From: Phenylobacterium deserti
GTDB taxonomy: Bacteria > Pseudomonadota > Alphaproteobacteria > Caulobacterales > Caulobacteraceae
Reading direction: 5' to 3'
Length of the DNA stretch: 64,000 nt
NCBI GenBank assembly: GCA_945874825.1
Contig: CAMCIK010000008.1
Coordinates: forward strand, 1-64,000
Shown here in pieces: positions 27,562 to 35,452 of the stretch. Position 1 is the first letter of the stretch. Each line of letters opens with the position of its first letter. The translations under genes were made by a program, and so were the position numbers. The notes below the pieces were generated by a model. It saw only the letters and a list, made by a program, of their open reading frames with translations. It was not told the DNA's origin and searched no databases.

Positions 27562-28052
27562 GCGGCAGCCGTGGATATCCCTTCACCCCTGATTTTCCTA
27601 AAGGATCCCGCAGACCTCACCGGTGATCCACACCTCGTCCACAGACCCTGCACGCATACGTCCACCGCGCCGGACCCCAGGGGCCTTGCGCCACGGGGTG
27701 CCGAGTGGGAGCGTCGTCTTGTCGAAAGGCGACGCGTGGTGACGGAAGGGGTAACCCGGACGGGGCCGAGCGGAGGGGCCGGATCGGAGTGGTGATCGGG
27801 GGCGACCCTGGGAGCCGTTCAGGATCGCGGTCCCGGGCGCGGCGGGAAGGGCGGGGCGACCCGTCGGACTGCAGCCAACCTGCCTCGGGACTCAGATCTC
27901 CCAACGGATCTGAAAGCGGGCGGCGGACCGGGCAACCGGTGCGTCGCCCTCTTGCTTTTTGGGCCTGTGCCCCAGGGGTCTGGTTCGCGGTTGCCTTCCC
28001 CTGAAAGGCGCCTAGTTTGCCCGGGAGGACCCAGACCCCCGGAGGCCGCGTC
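27562..28052 (+). other. 491-base gene-free region with several stable hairpins (leader or ncRNA candidate)
   Basis: None of the short frames here looks like a protein. The plus strand holds at least three hairpins in a row: GCGTCGTCTT-N5-AAGGCGACGC (27711-27735), CAGATC-N8-GATCTG (27893-27912) and a strong terminator (27918-27960), 93 bases before the importer start. The region could be the long 3' UTR of uup, an independent small RNA, or a transcription-attenuating leader of the ABC importer operon. I could not match a known riboswitch consensus: GGGGTGCC at 27694 recalls the TPP element, but the remaining conserved parts are absent. Confidence 0.4.
27918..27960 (+). terminator. Intrinsic terminator with GCAA loop and U-tract
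   Basis: GGGCGGCG-GACCGG-GCAA-CCGGTG-CGTCGCCC forms a ~14-base-pair stem with one mismatch and one G-U pair, closed by a GCAA tetraloop and followed by TCTTGCTTTTT. It would end plus-strand transcription either from uup or from a promoter inside the gap, or act as an attenuator for the importer operon downstream. Confidence 0.75.
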
Positions 28053-29060
28053 GTGAAGCTGTTCAGGACATTCACAATCCTCGCCATCGCCGCGCTCGCC
28101 TGGGCCTGCTCGCCCCGGCAGGACGCAGGCGCGGCGGATGCGGACGCTGGCGTGATCCGGTTCGCCACCGACTGGCGTGCCCAGGCTGAACAGGGCGGCT
28201 TCTACCAGGCGCTGGCAACGGGCGAGTACGAGAAGCGGGGCCTGAAGGTCCAGATCATCCAGGGCGGGCCGGGCGTGAATGTCCCGCAATTGCTCGCCGC
28301 CGGCGCCGTCGAGGCCGGCATGGGCTCCAACAGCTTCATCGCCCTCAACCTGGCCGGCGAGGGCGTGCCGGTCCGCGCCGTCGCGGCCATGATGCAGAAG
28401 GATCCCCAGGTCCTGATCGCCCACCCCGACCAGGGGATCGAGCGGATCGAGGATCTCAAGGGCCGTCCCATCCTGCTGTCCGACGCCTCGGTCACGGCTT
28501 TCTGGGTCTGGCTGAAGTCGAAATACGGGTTCGAGGACTCCCAGATCCGGAAGTACACCTTCAACTCCGCCCCCTTCCTCGCTGACAAGTCAGTGGCCCA
28601 GCAGGGGTACCTGACCAGCGAGCCTTTCACGATCGAGAAAACCGCAGGACTGAAGCCCCGGGTCTTCCTGCTGGCCGACAACGGCTATCCGTCCTACGCG
28701 GCCATGATCTTCTTTCCCCAGTCGCTGATCGACAAGGATCCGGCCCGGGTCCGCGCCTTCGTCGAGGCGAGCGCCGCCGGCTGGAAGTCCTACCTGACGG
28801 GAGACCCGAAGCCTGGCGACGCCCTGATCCTCAAGGACAATCCGGAGATGAGCCAGGACCTGCTCGACCAGGCCCGGGAAAAGATGCGCCAGTACAACCT
28901 GGTCGAAGGTGGAGACGCCGCCACGGGCGGGATCGGCGTGATGACCGAGGGACGCTGGAAGGCCTTCGCCGAGATGGCGATCGCCCAGGGCGTCTATTCC
29001 AAGGACCTCGACCACACAAAGGCCTACACCCTCGACTTCGTCCGGCCCGCGGGAAAGTAG
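28053..29060 (+). CDS. NitT/TauT-type ABC transporter substrate-binding lipoprotein
   Basis: The GTG at 28053 follows GGAGG by 9 bases and begins a lipoprotein signal (FTILAIAALAWACSPR, lipobox ending in Cys at ~19); the track start at 28017 is only upstream read-through. The 335-residue protein has the two-lobed NMT1/SsuA-like fold (IRFATDWRAQAEQGGFYQAL, VQIIQGGPGVNVPQLLAAGA, VEAGMGSNSFIALNLAGEGV). Such proteins bind nitrate, sulfonates, pyrimidines or similar small molecules; the ligand is not deducible. It is first in an operon with the ATPase and permease. Confidence 0.88.
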   Translation: MKLFRTFTILAIAALAWACSPRQDAGAADADAGVIRFATDWRAQAEQGGFYQALATGEYEKRGLKVQIIQGGPGVNVPQLLAAGAVEAGMGSNSFIALNLAGEGVPVRAVAAMMQKDPQVLIAHPDQGIERIEDLKGRPILLSDASVTAFWVWLKSKYGFEDSQIRKYTFNSAPFLADKSVAQQGYLTSEPFTIEKTAGLKPRVFLLADNGYPSYAAMIFFPQSLIDKDPARVRAFVEASAAGWKSYLTGDPKPGDALILKDNPEMSQDLLDQAREKMRQYNLVEGGDAATGGIGVMTEGRWKAFAEMAIAQGVYSKDLDHTKAYTLDFVRPAGK

Positions 29061-29063
29061 GTC

Positions 29064-29813
29064 GTGACGCCCACCGTCGCCCTTCAGGACGTCGAAGTCG
29101 ACTACCGGGGTCGGGGCCGCGCCCTCGGGCCCGTGACCCTGACCATTGAGGCGGGCGAGATCGTCGCTCTTGTCGGCCCCTCGGGCTGCGGCAAGTCCAC
29201 GGCGCTCCGGCTTCTCGCCGGCCTGGAACCGGCCACCCGAGGACAGGTCCATCGGGCTGTGGGGCGAGGCGAGACGTCTGTGGTCTTCCAGGCCCCGACC
29301 CTGGCGCCCTGGATGAGCGCCGCCGCCAACGTGGCCCTGCCCCTTGAGCTCTCAGGGACCCCACGGCCCGAGGCGCAGGCCCGGGCGACCGAGGCCCTGG
29401 CGCGGGTGGGTCTGGCCGGTGCCGGGGAGTCGCGGCCCGCCCAGCTTTCCGGGGGCATGGCCATGCGTACCTCCCTGGCGCGCGCACTGGTGACCCAGCC
29501 GCGCCTGCTGATGCTGGACGAGCCCTTCGCCGCCCTTGACGAGATCACCCGGCGCACCCTGGCCGACGACGTCCTTCACCTGTGGTCCGAGACCCGGCCG
29601 GCGATCGTCTTCGTCACCCACAATGTCGAGGAAGCCGCATACATGGCCAGCCGGATCGTGGTCCTGACCCGCGGCCCGGGGCGTGTCGCCGGCGAGGTCC
29701 GGGTCGACGCCCCCCTGCCCAGGCCCCCGGGCTTCCGGGCCAAGCCGGTCTTCGCTGAGGCGGCGGAGGCCGTGTCCGCCCTCCTCGCCGCAGGCTCAGA
29801 GGCCGTCGCATGA
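29064..29813 (+). CDS. ABC transporter ATP-binding protein (NitT/TauT family)
   Basis: The 249-residue ATPase begins at GTG 29064, 3 bases after the binding-protein stop. It has Walker A VGPSGCGKST (~residues 38-46), Q-loop VVFQAPTLAPW, signature LSGGMAMRTSLARAL, Walker B LLMLDEPFAALDE and H-loop VFVTHNVEEA, the canonical order for SsuB/TauB/NrtD-like subunits. It energises the importer formed with its neighbours. Its 3' end overlaps the permease start by 4 bases. Confidence 0.93.
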   Translation: MTPTVALQDVEVDYRGRGRALGPVTLTIEAGEIVALVGPSGCGKSTALRLLAGLEPATRGQVHRAVGRGETSVVFQAPTLAPWMSAAANVALPLELSGTPRPEAQARATEALARVGLAGAGESRPAQLSGGMAMRTSLARALVTQPRLLMLDEPFAALDEITRRTLADDVLHLWSETRPAIVFVTHNVEEAAYMASRIVVLTRGPGRVAGEVRVDAPLPRPPGFRAKPVFAEAAEAVSALLAAGSEAVA

Positions 29814-30577
29814 AGCGGGTCGTCGACGCCCTGGCCCCGGCGGCGCTGATCCTTTTGCTCCTGGCGGGCTGGGAGGCGGCGTGTCGCCTGACAGGTGTTC
29901 CTGCCTACTTCCTACCGCCGCCCTCGAAGGTGATGCTGGCCGCCGCATCCGGACTGACGGTCCTGGTGCCCGCCGCCTGGAATACCCTCTCCGTAGCCCT
30001 GGTCGCCCTTGTCCTCGCCGCCGGGGCTGCCCTGGCCCTGGCCCTGCTGGTCGGCCTGAGCCCGCTTCTGGAGCGCGCCGTACGCCCGCTGGCCTCCGCC
30101 CTCCAGGTCACGCCGGTGGTGGCGGTGGCACCTCTGATCCTTATCTGGGCCGGGATCGACCATCCCGAGCGCGCGGTGATCGCCCTGGCGGTCCTGGTGG
30201 CCTTCTTCCCGATCTTTTCCGGAACGGTGACCGGTCTCAGGTCTGCGGACCCGGACCTCGAGCGGCTGTTTGATCTCTATGGCGCCAGTCGCCTGCAGAG
30301 GGTCCTCAGGCTGCGGCTACCTGCGGCGGTTCCCTTCCTGATGGAAGGCCTGAAGGTCGGAGCCGGCCTGGCTATCATCGGGGCGGTGGTGGCTGAGTTC
30401 GCTGCGGGCTCCGGGGGAGTCCGGGGCCTCGCCTGGCAGATCTTGGACGCGGGCAACAAGCTGCAGACTGACCGGATGATCGCCGCCCTTGTGGTCTTGG
30501 CGGTGATGGGTGTCGCGGTCCACGCAGGGCTCGAGCGGCTGGAGGGCGCGGGGCTGAGGTGGTGGCGTGGCCGTTAG
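29810..30577 (+). CDS. ABC transporter permease (NitT/TauT family)
   Basis: The 255-residue membrane protein has about six helices (e.g. LAPAALILLLLAGWEAACRL; LSVALVALVLAAGAALALAL; VIALAVLVAFFPIFSGTVTG) and the EAA-loop region DLYGASRLQRVLRLRLPAAV that docks on the ATPase. Start overlaps the ATPase stop (ATGA). Together with the two upstream genes it makes a complete type I importer. No metabolic gene is linked that would reveal the substrate. Confidence 0.92.
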   Translation: MKRVVDALAPAALILLLLAGWEAACRLTGVPAYFLPPPSKVMLAAASGLTVLVPAAWNTLSVALVALVLAAGAALALALLVGLSPLLERAVRPLASALQVTPVVAVAPLILIWAGIDHPERAVIALAVLVAFFPIFSGTVTGLRSADPDLERLFDLYGASRLQRVLRLRLPAAVPFLMEGLKVGAGLAIIGAVVAEFAAGSGGVRGLAWQILDAGNKLQTDRMIAALVVLAVMGVAVHAGLERLEGAGLRWWRGR

Positions 30578-30669
30578 GCCGAGGTTAACGGCCGCTCCCT
30601 AGTGTGGGCCCGATGGGAGACAATCTCCCGAGACAGGCTAGAAATCGGGCCTTTGAGAGTACCCTGCGC

Positions 30670-31743
30670 ATGAAGCAAAGCGCCGCCGAGCTTATGGACC
30701 TCGCCAAGGAGAAATCCGGCGAACACAGGCGCGAGCTGATGCATCGCGTTGCGGACATGTATTTCCAGTTCGGCCCGCGGGTCGATGATCCGGAACTTGC
30801 GCTCTTCGATGATGTCCTGAGCCAGTTGGCCCAGGAGATGGAAAGCCGGGTCCGGGCGGAACTCGCCAACCGGATGGCTTTGGCCCGCACCCCCCCGGTC
30901 CGCCTGATCCGCACCCTCGCCCGGGACGAGATCATCGATGTCGCCAGTCCCATCCTCCAGCTCTCTCGGGCGGTGTCGGAGGAGGATTTGATCGACCTCG
31001 CGCGAACCCGCGGCGACGCCCATCTGAAGGCGATTTCGCGACGGTCGAACCTTCCCGCCAGCGTTACAGACCTCATTGTCGACCGGGCGGGCGAAAGCAC
31101 GCTGGAAGTGCTCCTGGCCAACGCCTCGGCCAACCTGTCCCGCGAGGCCCATGAGCGCCTGGTGGACCGCGCCGTCGAACATCCCGCCCTGCAGGCGGCC
31201 GTGGTCCGTTACGCCAAGCTGCCCGTCGACCTGCTCAACGAGATGTACTTCGTCGTTGAGGCGCGCATGCGCAGCGTCATCCTGCAACGCAACGCCCAGA
31301 TCAAGCCGGAGGAGCTGGACGAAGCCCTCAGGCAGAGCCGGGACCGCCTTGCCAGCCGCAAGACCAATCATCCCCCCGATTTCGCCAGGGCTGAAAAGAC
31401 AGTCAAGGCGGCGGAGGTCAGGGGCACCATAAGCCCCAATGTCCTGGTTGGCTTCCTCAGGAGCGGCGACACAACCGCCTACCTGATCGCAATCTCGAAG
31501 CTGGCGGGCACCGACTTCGAGACGGCGCGCACCATCCACGAGCGGCGGGAACTCGACGCCCTGTCCATCGTCTGCAAGGCGGCTGGATTCGACCGCGCCA
31601 TCTTCATCACCATGGCCGTGCTCGTGCTCGGCCGGGAGAACAATCCCATGGGTCGCGCCCGGGAGTATGGCGAGATCTACGAGGCCCTGCCCCGCGAGGT
31701 CGCAAAGCGGACCGTCCGTTTCTGGGGTGACAGAAGGGGTTGA
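30670..31743 (+). CDS. DUF2336 domain-containing protein
   Basis: The ORF opens at GTG 30604, with an ATG at 30613 and another at 30670. I favour 30670 (MKQSAAELMDLAKEKSGEHR), where recognisable family sequence begins, but the start is unsure because none has a strong ribosome site. The ~357-residue protein is alpha-helical and repeat-like (RVADMYFQFGPRVDDPELAL; RSNLPASVTDLIVDRAGEST; VEHPALQAAVVRYAKLPVDL), characteristic of DUF2336, a HEAT-like family largely restricted to alphaproteobacteria. It has no signal peptide or membrane segment. The role is unknown. Confidence 0.8.
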   Translation: MKQSAAELMDLAKEKSGEHRRELMHRVADMYFQFGPRVDDPELALFDDVLSQLAQEMESRVRAELANRMALARTPPVRLIRTLARDEIIDVASPILQLSRAVSEEDLIDLARTRGDAHLKAISRRSNLPASVTDLIVDRAGESTLEVLLANASANLSREAHERLVDRAVEHPALQAAVVRYAKLPVDLLNEMYFVVEARMRSVILQRNAQIKPEELDEALRQSRDRLASRKTNHPPDFARAEKTVKAAEVRGTISPNVLVGFLRSGDTTAYLIAISKLAGTDFETARTIHERRELDALSIVCKAAGFDRAIFITMAVLVLGRENNPMGRAREYGEIYEALPREVAKRTVRFWGDRRG

Positions 31744-31752
31744 GCCCTGCCG

Positions 31753-32631
31753 TCAGGCCTGGCGGCGCACCAGCCTGGCGTAGTCATCCATCAGGCTCAG
31801 CGAGATGTTACCGGGGGTAAACCGGTACTCACCGATCTCCGACACCGGGGTCACTTCGGCGGCGGTCCCCACCACGAAGCATTCCGAGAATGACGCCAGC
31901 TCCTCGGGCCGGATGTGGCGCTCGATCACCTCGAAGCCCTTTGAACGGGCTAGGGCGACGACCGTCTGCCGGGTCAGGCCGTCCAGGAAACAGTCGGGCG
32001 TCGGCGTGACCAGGGCACCATCCTGCACGAAAAAGACATTCGAACCGGTGCTCTCGGCCACATAGCCGCGGTAGTCGAGCATCATGGCGTCTGTGTAGCC
32101 GGCCTTCTCGGCGGCGTGCTTGGACAGGGTGCAGATCATGTAGAGTCCCGTGGCCTTGGCGTGCACCGGCTCTGAGTCGGGCGAAGGACGCCGGTACTTC
32201 GCCCAGCACATCCGGATGCCCTGGGCCTTCTGCTCCGGTGAAAAGTAGGACGGCCAATCCCAGACAGCCACGGCGACGTGGATCCGGGTATTCTGGGCCG
32301 AGACACCGATCATCTCCGAGCCCCGCCAGGCGATCGGCCGGACGTAGGCATCCTCAAGCCCGTTGCGGGTGCACGTCTCCTTGCAGGCCTGATCGATCTC
32401 GTCCACCGTGAACGGGATTTCGAAATCCAGGATCTCGGCCGACTTGAACAGACGTTCCGTGTGCTCGCGCAGCTTGAAGATTTCCCCGCCATACATGCGC
32501 TCGCCCTCGAACACGGCGGACGCGTAATGGAGGCCGTGGGTCAGTACGTGCACCTTCGCTTCGCGCCAGGGCGTAAACTGGCCGTCCAGCCAGATCCATC
32601 CATCGCGGTCGTCGAAGGGAACAAGTGACAT
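31753..32631 (-). CDS. ilvE: Branched-chain amino acid aminotransferase
   Basis: The ATG at 32631 gives 292 residues, the normal length for a class IV (D-amino-acid/branched-chain) aminotransferase. It shows WIWLDGQFTPW, LTHGLHYASAVFEGERMY, the region around the PLP lysine (VHAKATGLYMICTLSKHAAE), and the phosphate-binding GYVAESTGSNVFFV. It interconverts valine, leucine and isoleucine with their keto acids. The track version from 33024 includes non-coding upstream sequence. It is divergent from the two-component pair across ~90 bases and convergent with the DUF2336 gene (9 bases between). Confidence 0.95.
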   Translation of the reverse strand: MSLVPFDDRDGWIWLDGQFTPWREAKVHVLTHGLHYASAVFEGERMYGGEIFKLREHTERLFKSAEILDFEIPFTVDEIDQACKETCTRNGLEDAYVRPIAWRGSEMIGVSAQNTRIHVAVAVWDWPSYFSPEQKAQGIRMCWAKYRRPSPDSEPVHAKATGLYMICTLSKHAAEKAGYTDAMMLDYRGYVAESTGSNVFFVQDGALVTPTPDCFLDGLTRQTVVALARSKGFEVIERHIRPEELASFSECFVVGTAAEVTPVSEIGEYRFTPGNISLSLMDDYARLVRRQA

Positions 32632-32722
32632 TGGGAACGCATCTCCTCTCGCAGGCCGTTCCTTACAGCCCCGCGTGGGCGCGCCGTCAATGGGATAACC
32701 GGCGTAGGCGGGGGGGACGGCC

Positions 32723-33433
32723 ATGGTGAAAGACGCCGCCACCGGGCGGGTCCGACACCTTCTGGTCGTGGACGACGATGACCGGATCCGCGAACTCCTG
32801 AAGGCCTTCCTCACCCGCGCCGGGTTTCGGGTGTCGGCGGCACCGGGGGGAGAGGCTGCCCGCCGCTTGCTCGAGGCCCTGGACTTCGACCTGGCCATCC
32901 TCGATGTCATGATGCCCGGAGAGGACGGCCTGTCCCTGGCCGCCTGGATGCGGAGCCGCCCGGGTTCGGCAGGTCGCCTTCCTGTGCTGATGCTGACCGC
33001 CCGCGGGGATCCCAGCGACCGCATCGAGGGCCTGCGCAGGGGCGCTGACGATTACCTGGCCAAACCCTTCGAGCCCGAGGAACTGGTGCTGCGGATTGAA
33101 GCCATCCTCCGGCGGATCGCCGAGGCGCCGTCCGGCGCGGGAGGCGGCCTCAGCCTGGGGCCTTGCAATTTCGACCCGACGCGGGGCGAGCTGACCCGCG
33201 AGGGCCACCCTGTGCGCCTGACGGAGGCCGAGGTCAGCCTGCTGCGTCGCCTTGCCCAGACCCCGCACGAACCTGTCGAACGCCAGGACCTGATTAACGC
33301 CGACGTCGACCCGGGCGGCCGGGCCGTCGACATCCAGGTCACACGCCTTCGCCGGAAGATCGAGATCGACCCCCGGTCGCCCCGCTACCTTCAGACCGTG
33401 CGTGGGGTCGGCTATCTGCTTGCGCCGGACTGA
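32723..33433 (+). CDS. OmpR-family response regulator
   Basis: The 236-residue regulator has a receiver domain (HLLVVDDDDRIRELLKAFLT; phospho-Asp in LAILDVMMPGEDG; DDYLAKPFEPEEL) and a winged-helix DNA-binding domain (VRLTEAEVSLLRRLAQTPHE; AVDIQVTRLRRKIEIDPRSP). It resembles the PetR/OmpR-like regulators found beside ilvE in many alphaproteobacteria. The downstream kinase begins 2 bases after the stop, making a clear cognate pair. Targets are unknown; the DUF2147 gene next door is a possibility. Confidence 0.93.
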   Translation: MVKDAATGRVRHLLVVDDDDRIRELLKAFLTRAGFRVSAAPGGEAARRLLEALDFDLAILDVMMPGEDGLSLAAWMRSRPGSAGRLPVLMLTARGDPSDRIEGLRRGADDYLAKPFEPEELVLRIEAILRRIAEAPSGAGGGLSLGPCNFDPTRGELTREGHPVRLTEAEVSLLRRLAQTPHEPVERQDLINADVDPGGRAVDIQVTRLRRKIEIDPRSPRYLQTVRGVGYLLAPD

Positions 33434-33434
33434 G

Positions 33435-34790
33435 ATGGCGCGATCCTTCCCTGCACCGGAGGCCTGGAGGCGGCTGATAAAGCGCAGCCTGCCCGCCACC
33501 CTCTATGGGCGAACCTTCCTGATCATCGTCCTGCCGGTCGCCCTCATGCAGCTTGCGGTGGCTTGGGTGTTCTTCGACGCCCACTGGCGGACGGTGACCA
33601 TGCAACTTTCAGATGGCTTGGCGGGCGACGTCGCCTGGGCCCTGGAGAGCTATGAGGATGACCCCTCCCCCGCCGGCCTCGCCCGCACGGCGGGACGGGC
33701 GGAACGGTCCATGAGCCTCTCCATCGCCTACCTGCCCGACAGGCCGCTGCCGGAGACCCGCCGGCGGAATGCCTTCGCCACCGTGGATTCTTCCCTGCGG
33801 CAGGCGCTTGCCGCGCGGATCGACGCCCCCTTCTGGTTCGATACCACCCGCTACCCGGCCTATGTGGACATCCGGGTCCAGGCCCACGGCGGCGTGCTTC
33901 GCGTCCTGGCACCCAGGGAGCGGGCAGTCGCGACCCAGGGCGGCATATTCCTGGGGTGGATGGCGGCAGCGACCCTGATCCTGACCGGGGTCTCTCTGGT
34001 CTTCATCCGCAATCAGGTCCGGGCGATCGAGCGCCTCGCCCAGGCGGCGGAAGACTTCGGCAGGGGCCGCGATGCCCCAGCCTTCAAGCCCTACGGGGCG
34101 CGGGAGGTTCGGCAGGCCGCCAAGGCCTTCCTCGCCATGAAGGCGCGTATCCAGAGACAGATCGAACAGAGGACGGCTCTGCTGGCTTCGGTCAGCCACG
34201 ACCTGAGGACGCCGCTGACGCGCCTGCGCCTCGAGCTCGCCATGACGGACCCCGGGCCCGCCACGGAAGCCATGAAGCGCGATCTCTCAGAGATGGAGCA
34301 CATGATCGACGAATACTTGGCCTTCGCCCGCGGAGAGGGCGGCGAGCAGGCTGTCGATATGGATCTGGGGGCCCTGGTCCGGGAGGCGGCTGAGGGTGCC
34401 CGGCGGAGTGGATCACCGATCGAGGTTACTCTTCCTGCCGATGGCGTCCCCTACCGGGGTCGTCGCGGTGCCCTCAAGCGGGCTCTCGCCAACCTCATCT
34501 CCAACGCTTCGGCCCATGGAGAGCAGGTGCACGTCGGCGTGAGCCTCACGGACGGGGGTGTCACGGTGACCGTCGACGATGACGGACCTGGCATCCCGCC
34601 TGAGCGCCGCGAAGAGGCCTTCCGGGCCTTCAACAGGCTGGACGACTCCCGCAACCAGAACGCCAAGGGCGTAGGGCTGGGTCTCGCCATCGCTAGGGAC
34701 GCGGCCCGGGGGCATGGTGGCGATGTGCGCCTGGAGGACTCGCCGCTGGGCGGACTTCGTGCTGTCCTGCGGTTGCCGGCGGGCAGCTAG
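33435..34790 (+). CDS. EnvZ-type sensor histidine kinase
   Basis: The ATG at 33435 begins a 451-residue kinase. It has a membrane helix (YGRTFLIIVLPVALMQLAVA), a ~115-residue periplasmic domain, a second helix (GIFLGWMAAATLILTGVSLV), a HAMP domain, the phospho-acceptor motif LASVSHDLRTPLTRLRLELA, and an ATPase domain with NLISNASAHG, DDDGPGIPPE and GVGLGLAIA. It forms a two-gene operon with the OmpR-type regulator. The track start at 33402 overlaps that gene and is not used. Confidence 0.93.
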   Translation: MARSFPAPEAWRRLIKRSLPATLYGRTFLIIVLPVALMQLAVAWVFFDAHWRTVTMQLSDGLAGDVAWALESYEDDPSPAGLARTAGRAERSMSLSIAYLPDRPLPETRRRNAFATVDSSLRQALAARIDAPFWFDTTRYPAYVDIRVQAHGGVLRVLAPRERAVATQGGIFLGWMAAATLILTGVSLVFIRNQVRAIERLAQAAEDFGRGRDAPAFKPYGAREVRQAAKAFLAMKARIQRQIEQRTALLASVSHDLRTPLTRLRLELAMTDPGPATEAMKRDLSEMEHMIDEYLAFARGEGGEQAVDMDLGALVREAAEGARRSGSPIEVTLPADGVPYRGRRGALKRALANLISNASAHGEQVHVGVSLTDGGVTVTVDDDGPGIPPERREEAFRAFNRLDDSRNQNAKGVGLGLAIARDAARGHGGDVRLEDSPLGGLRAVLRLPAGS

Positions 34791-34861
34791 TCGATCCGCC
34801 GTGCTGACCTGTCTTTCACCTGCCAACACCCTGCACCCGAGCGTGACATGATCCCGTGGGA

Positions 34862-34903
34862 TTGACAGGATCCGTAACCTGTAAGAAATTTTACGCTGTA
34901 AAA
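34862..34903 (+). promoter_or_regulatory. AT-rich promoter/operator region with perfect palindrome TTTTAC-GCT-GTAAAA
   Basis: Upstream of the DUF2147 gene is a consensus-like -35 TTGACA (34862), then GTAA at 34874, 34881 and 34898, and a perfect 6-base inverted repeat TTTTACGCTGTAAAA (34889-34903), 35 bases before the ATG. CTGTAA also occurs as a direct repeat at 34879 and 34896. The clustering suggests a transcription-factor site; which factor is not known, though the OmpR-type regulator just upstream is a candidate. Confidence 0.45.
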
Positions 34904-34938
34904 CCCTTAGTGCCCAAACCTTCGAGGAGCCGACCGCC

Positions 34939-35406
34939 ATGTCCCGTCCCGTCGAAAGCGCGATCCGCGTACCGGTCATAACTAGCCTTTGCGCCGCCGC
35001 TGCCTCTGCGCTGCTCCTCGCAGCCACAGCTGCGGCCGCCTCACAGTCGCCGGTGGGGACCTGGTACACTCAGGACCGCAGCGCCAAGGTCCGGATCGCA
35101 CCCTGTGGCCAGAAGCTCTGCGGCCAGATCGTCTGGGCCCGTGACCGCGCCGGCGGTTCCGCTGCGGCGGCGCGGGACGCGGCCAACCCCGATCCCGCCC
35201 TGAGATCGCGGCCAATCATTGGCCTCCAGATCATCCGCGACTTCACCCCGGCGGGTCCCGGCAAGTGGGGCGGAGGCAAGATCTATGATCCCAATTCGGG
35301 GCGCACCTATGCCTCGAAGATGAGCCTGTCGGCGCAAGGCGTCCTGAAGGTCGAGGGCTGTGTTTCCGTCATCTGCCAGGCCCAGACCTGGACCCAGGCC
35401 GACTAG
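34939..35406 (+). CDS. DUF2147 domain-containing exported protein
   Basis: The 155-residue protein has a signal peptide (PVITSLCAAAASALLLAATA, AAAS) and one DUF2147 domain: SPVGTWYTQDRSAKVRIAPC, GQIVWARD, GGKIYDPNSGRTYASKMSL and VEGCVSVICQAQTWTQ. DUF2147 proteins are small periplasmic beta proteins of unknown function. The ATG follows GAGGAGCC. The gene stands alone behind an unusually AT-rich promoter with repeats, and is convergent with proC. Confidence 0.9.
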   Translation: MSRPVESAIRVPVITSLCAAAASALLLAATAAAASQSPVGTWYTQDRSAKVRIAPCGQKLCGQIVWARDRAGGSAAAARDAANPDPALRSRPIIGLQIIRDFTPAGPGKWGGGKIYDPNSGRTYASKMSLSAQGVLKVEGCVSVICQAQTWTQAD

Positions 35407-35452
35407 AGCCTGTTTCGTTTCGATAACCGGTTCCCAGTAATCGGAAAAGGAC

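Noticed and set aside
27690-27730. GGGGTGCC as a possible TPP riboswitch start
   Set aside because: The CTGAGA element and the conserved 3' half (ACCTGA...TAATGCCAGCG) of the thiamine riboswitch are missing.
30574-31539. 321-residue minus-strand ORF opposite the DUF2336 gene
   Set aside because: It is the antisense shadow; the plus-strand protein has recognisable family sequence.
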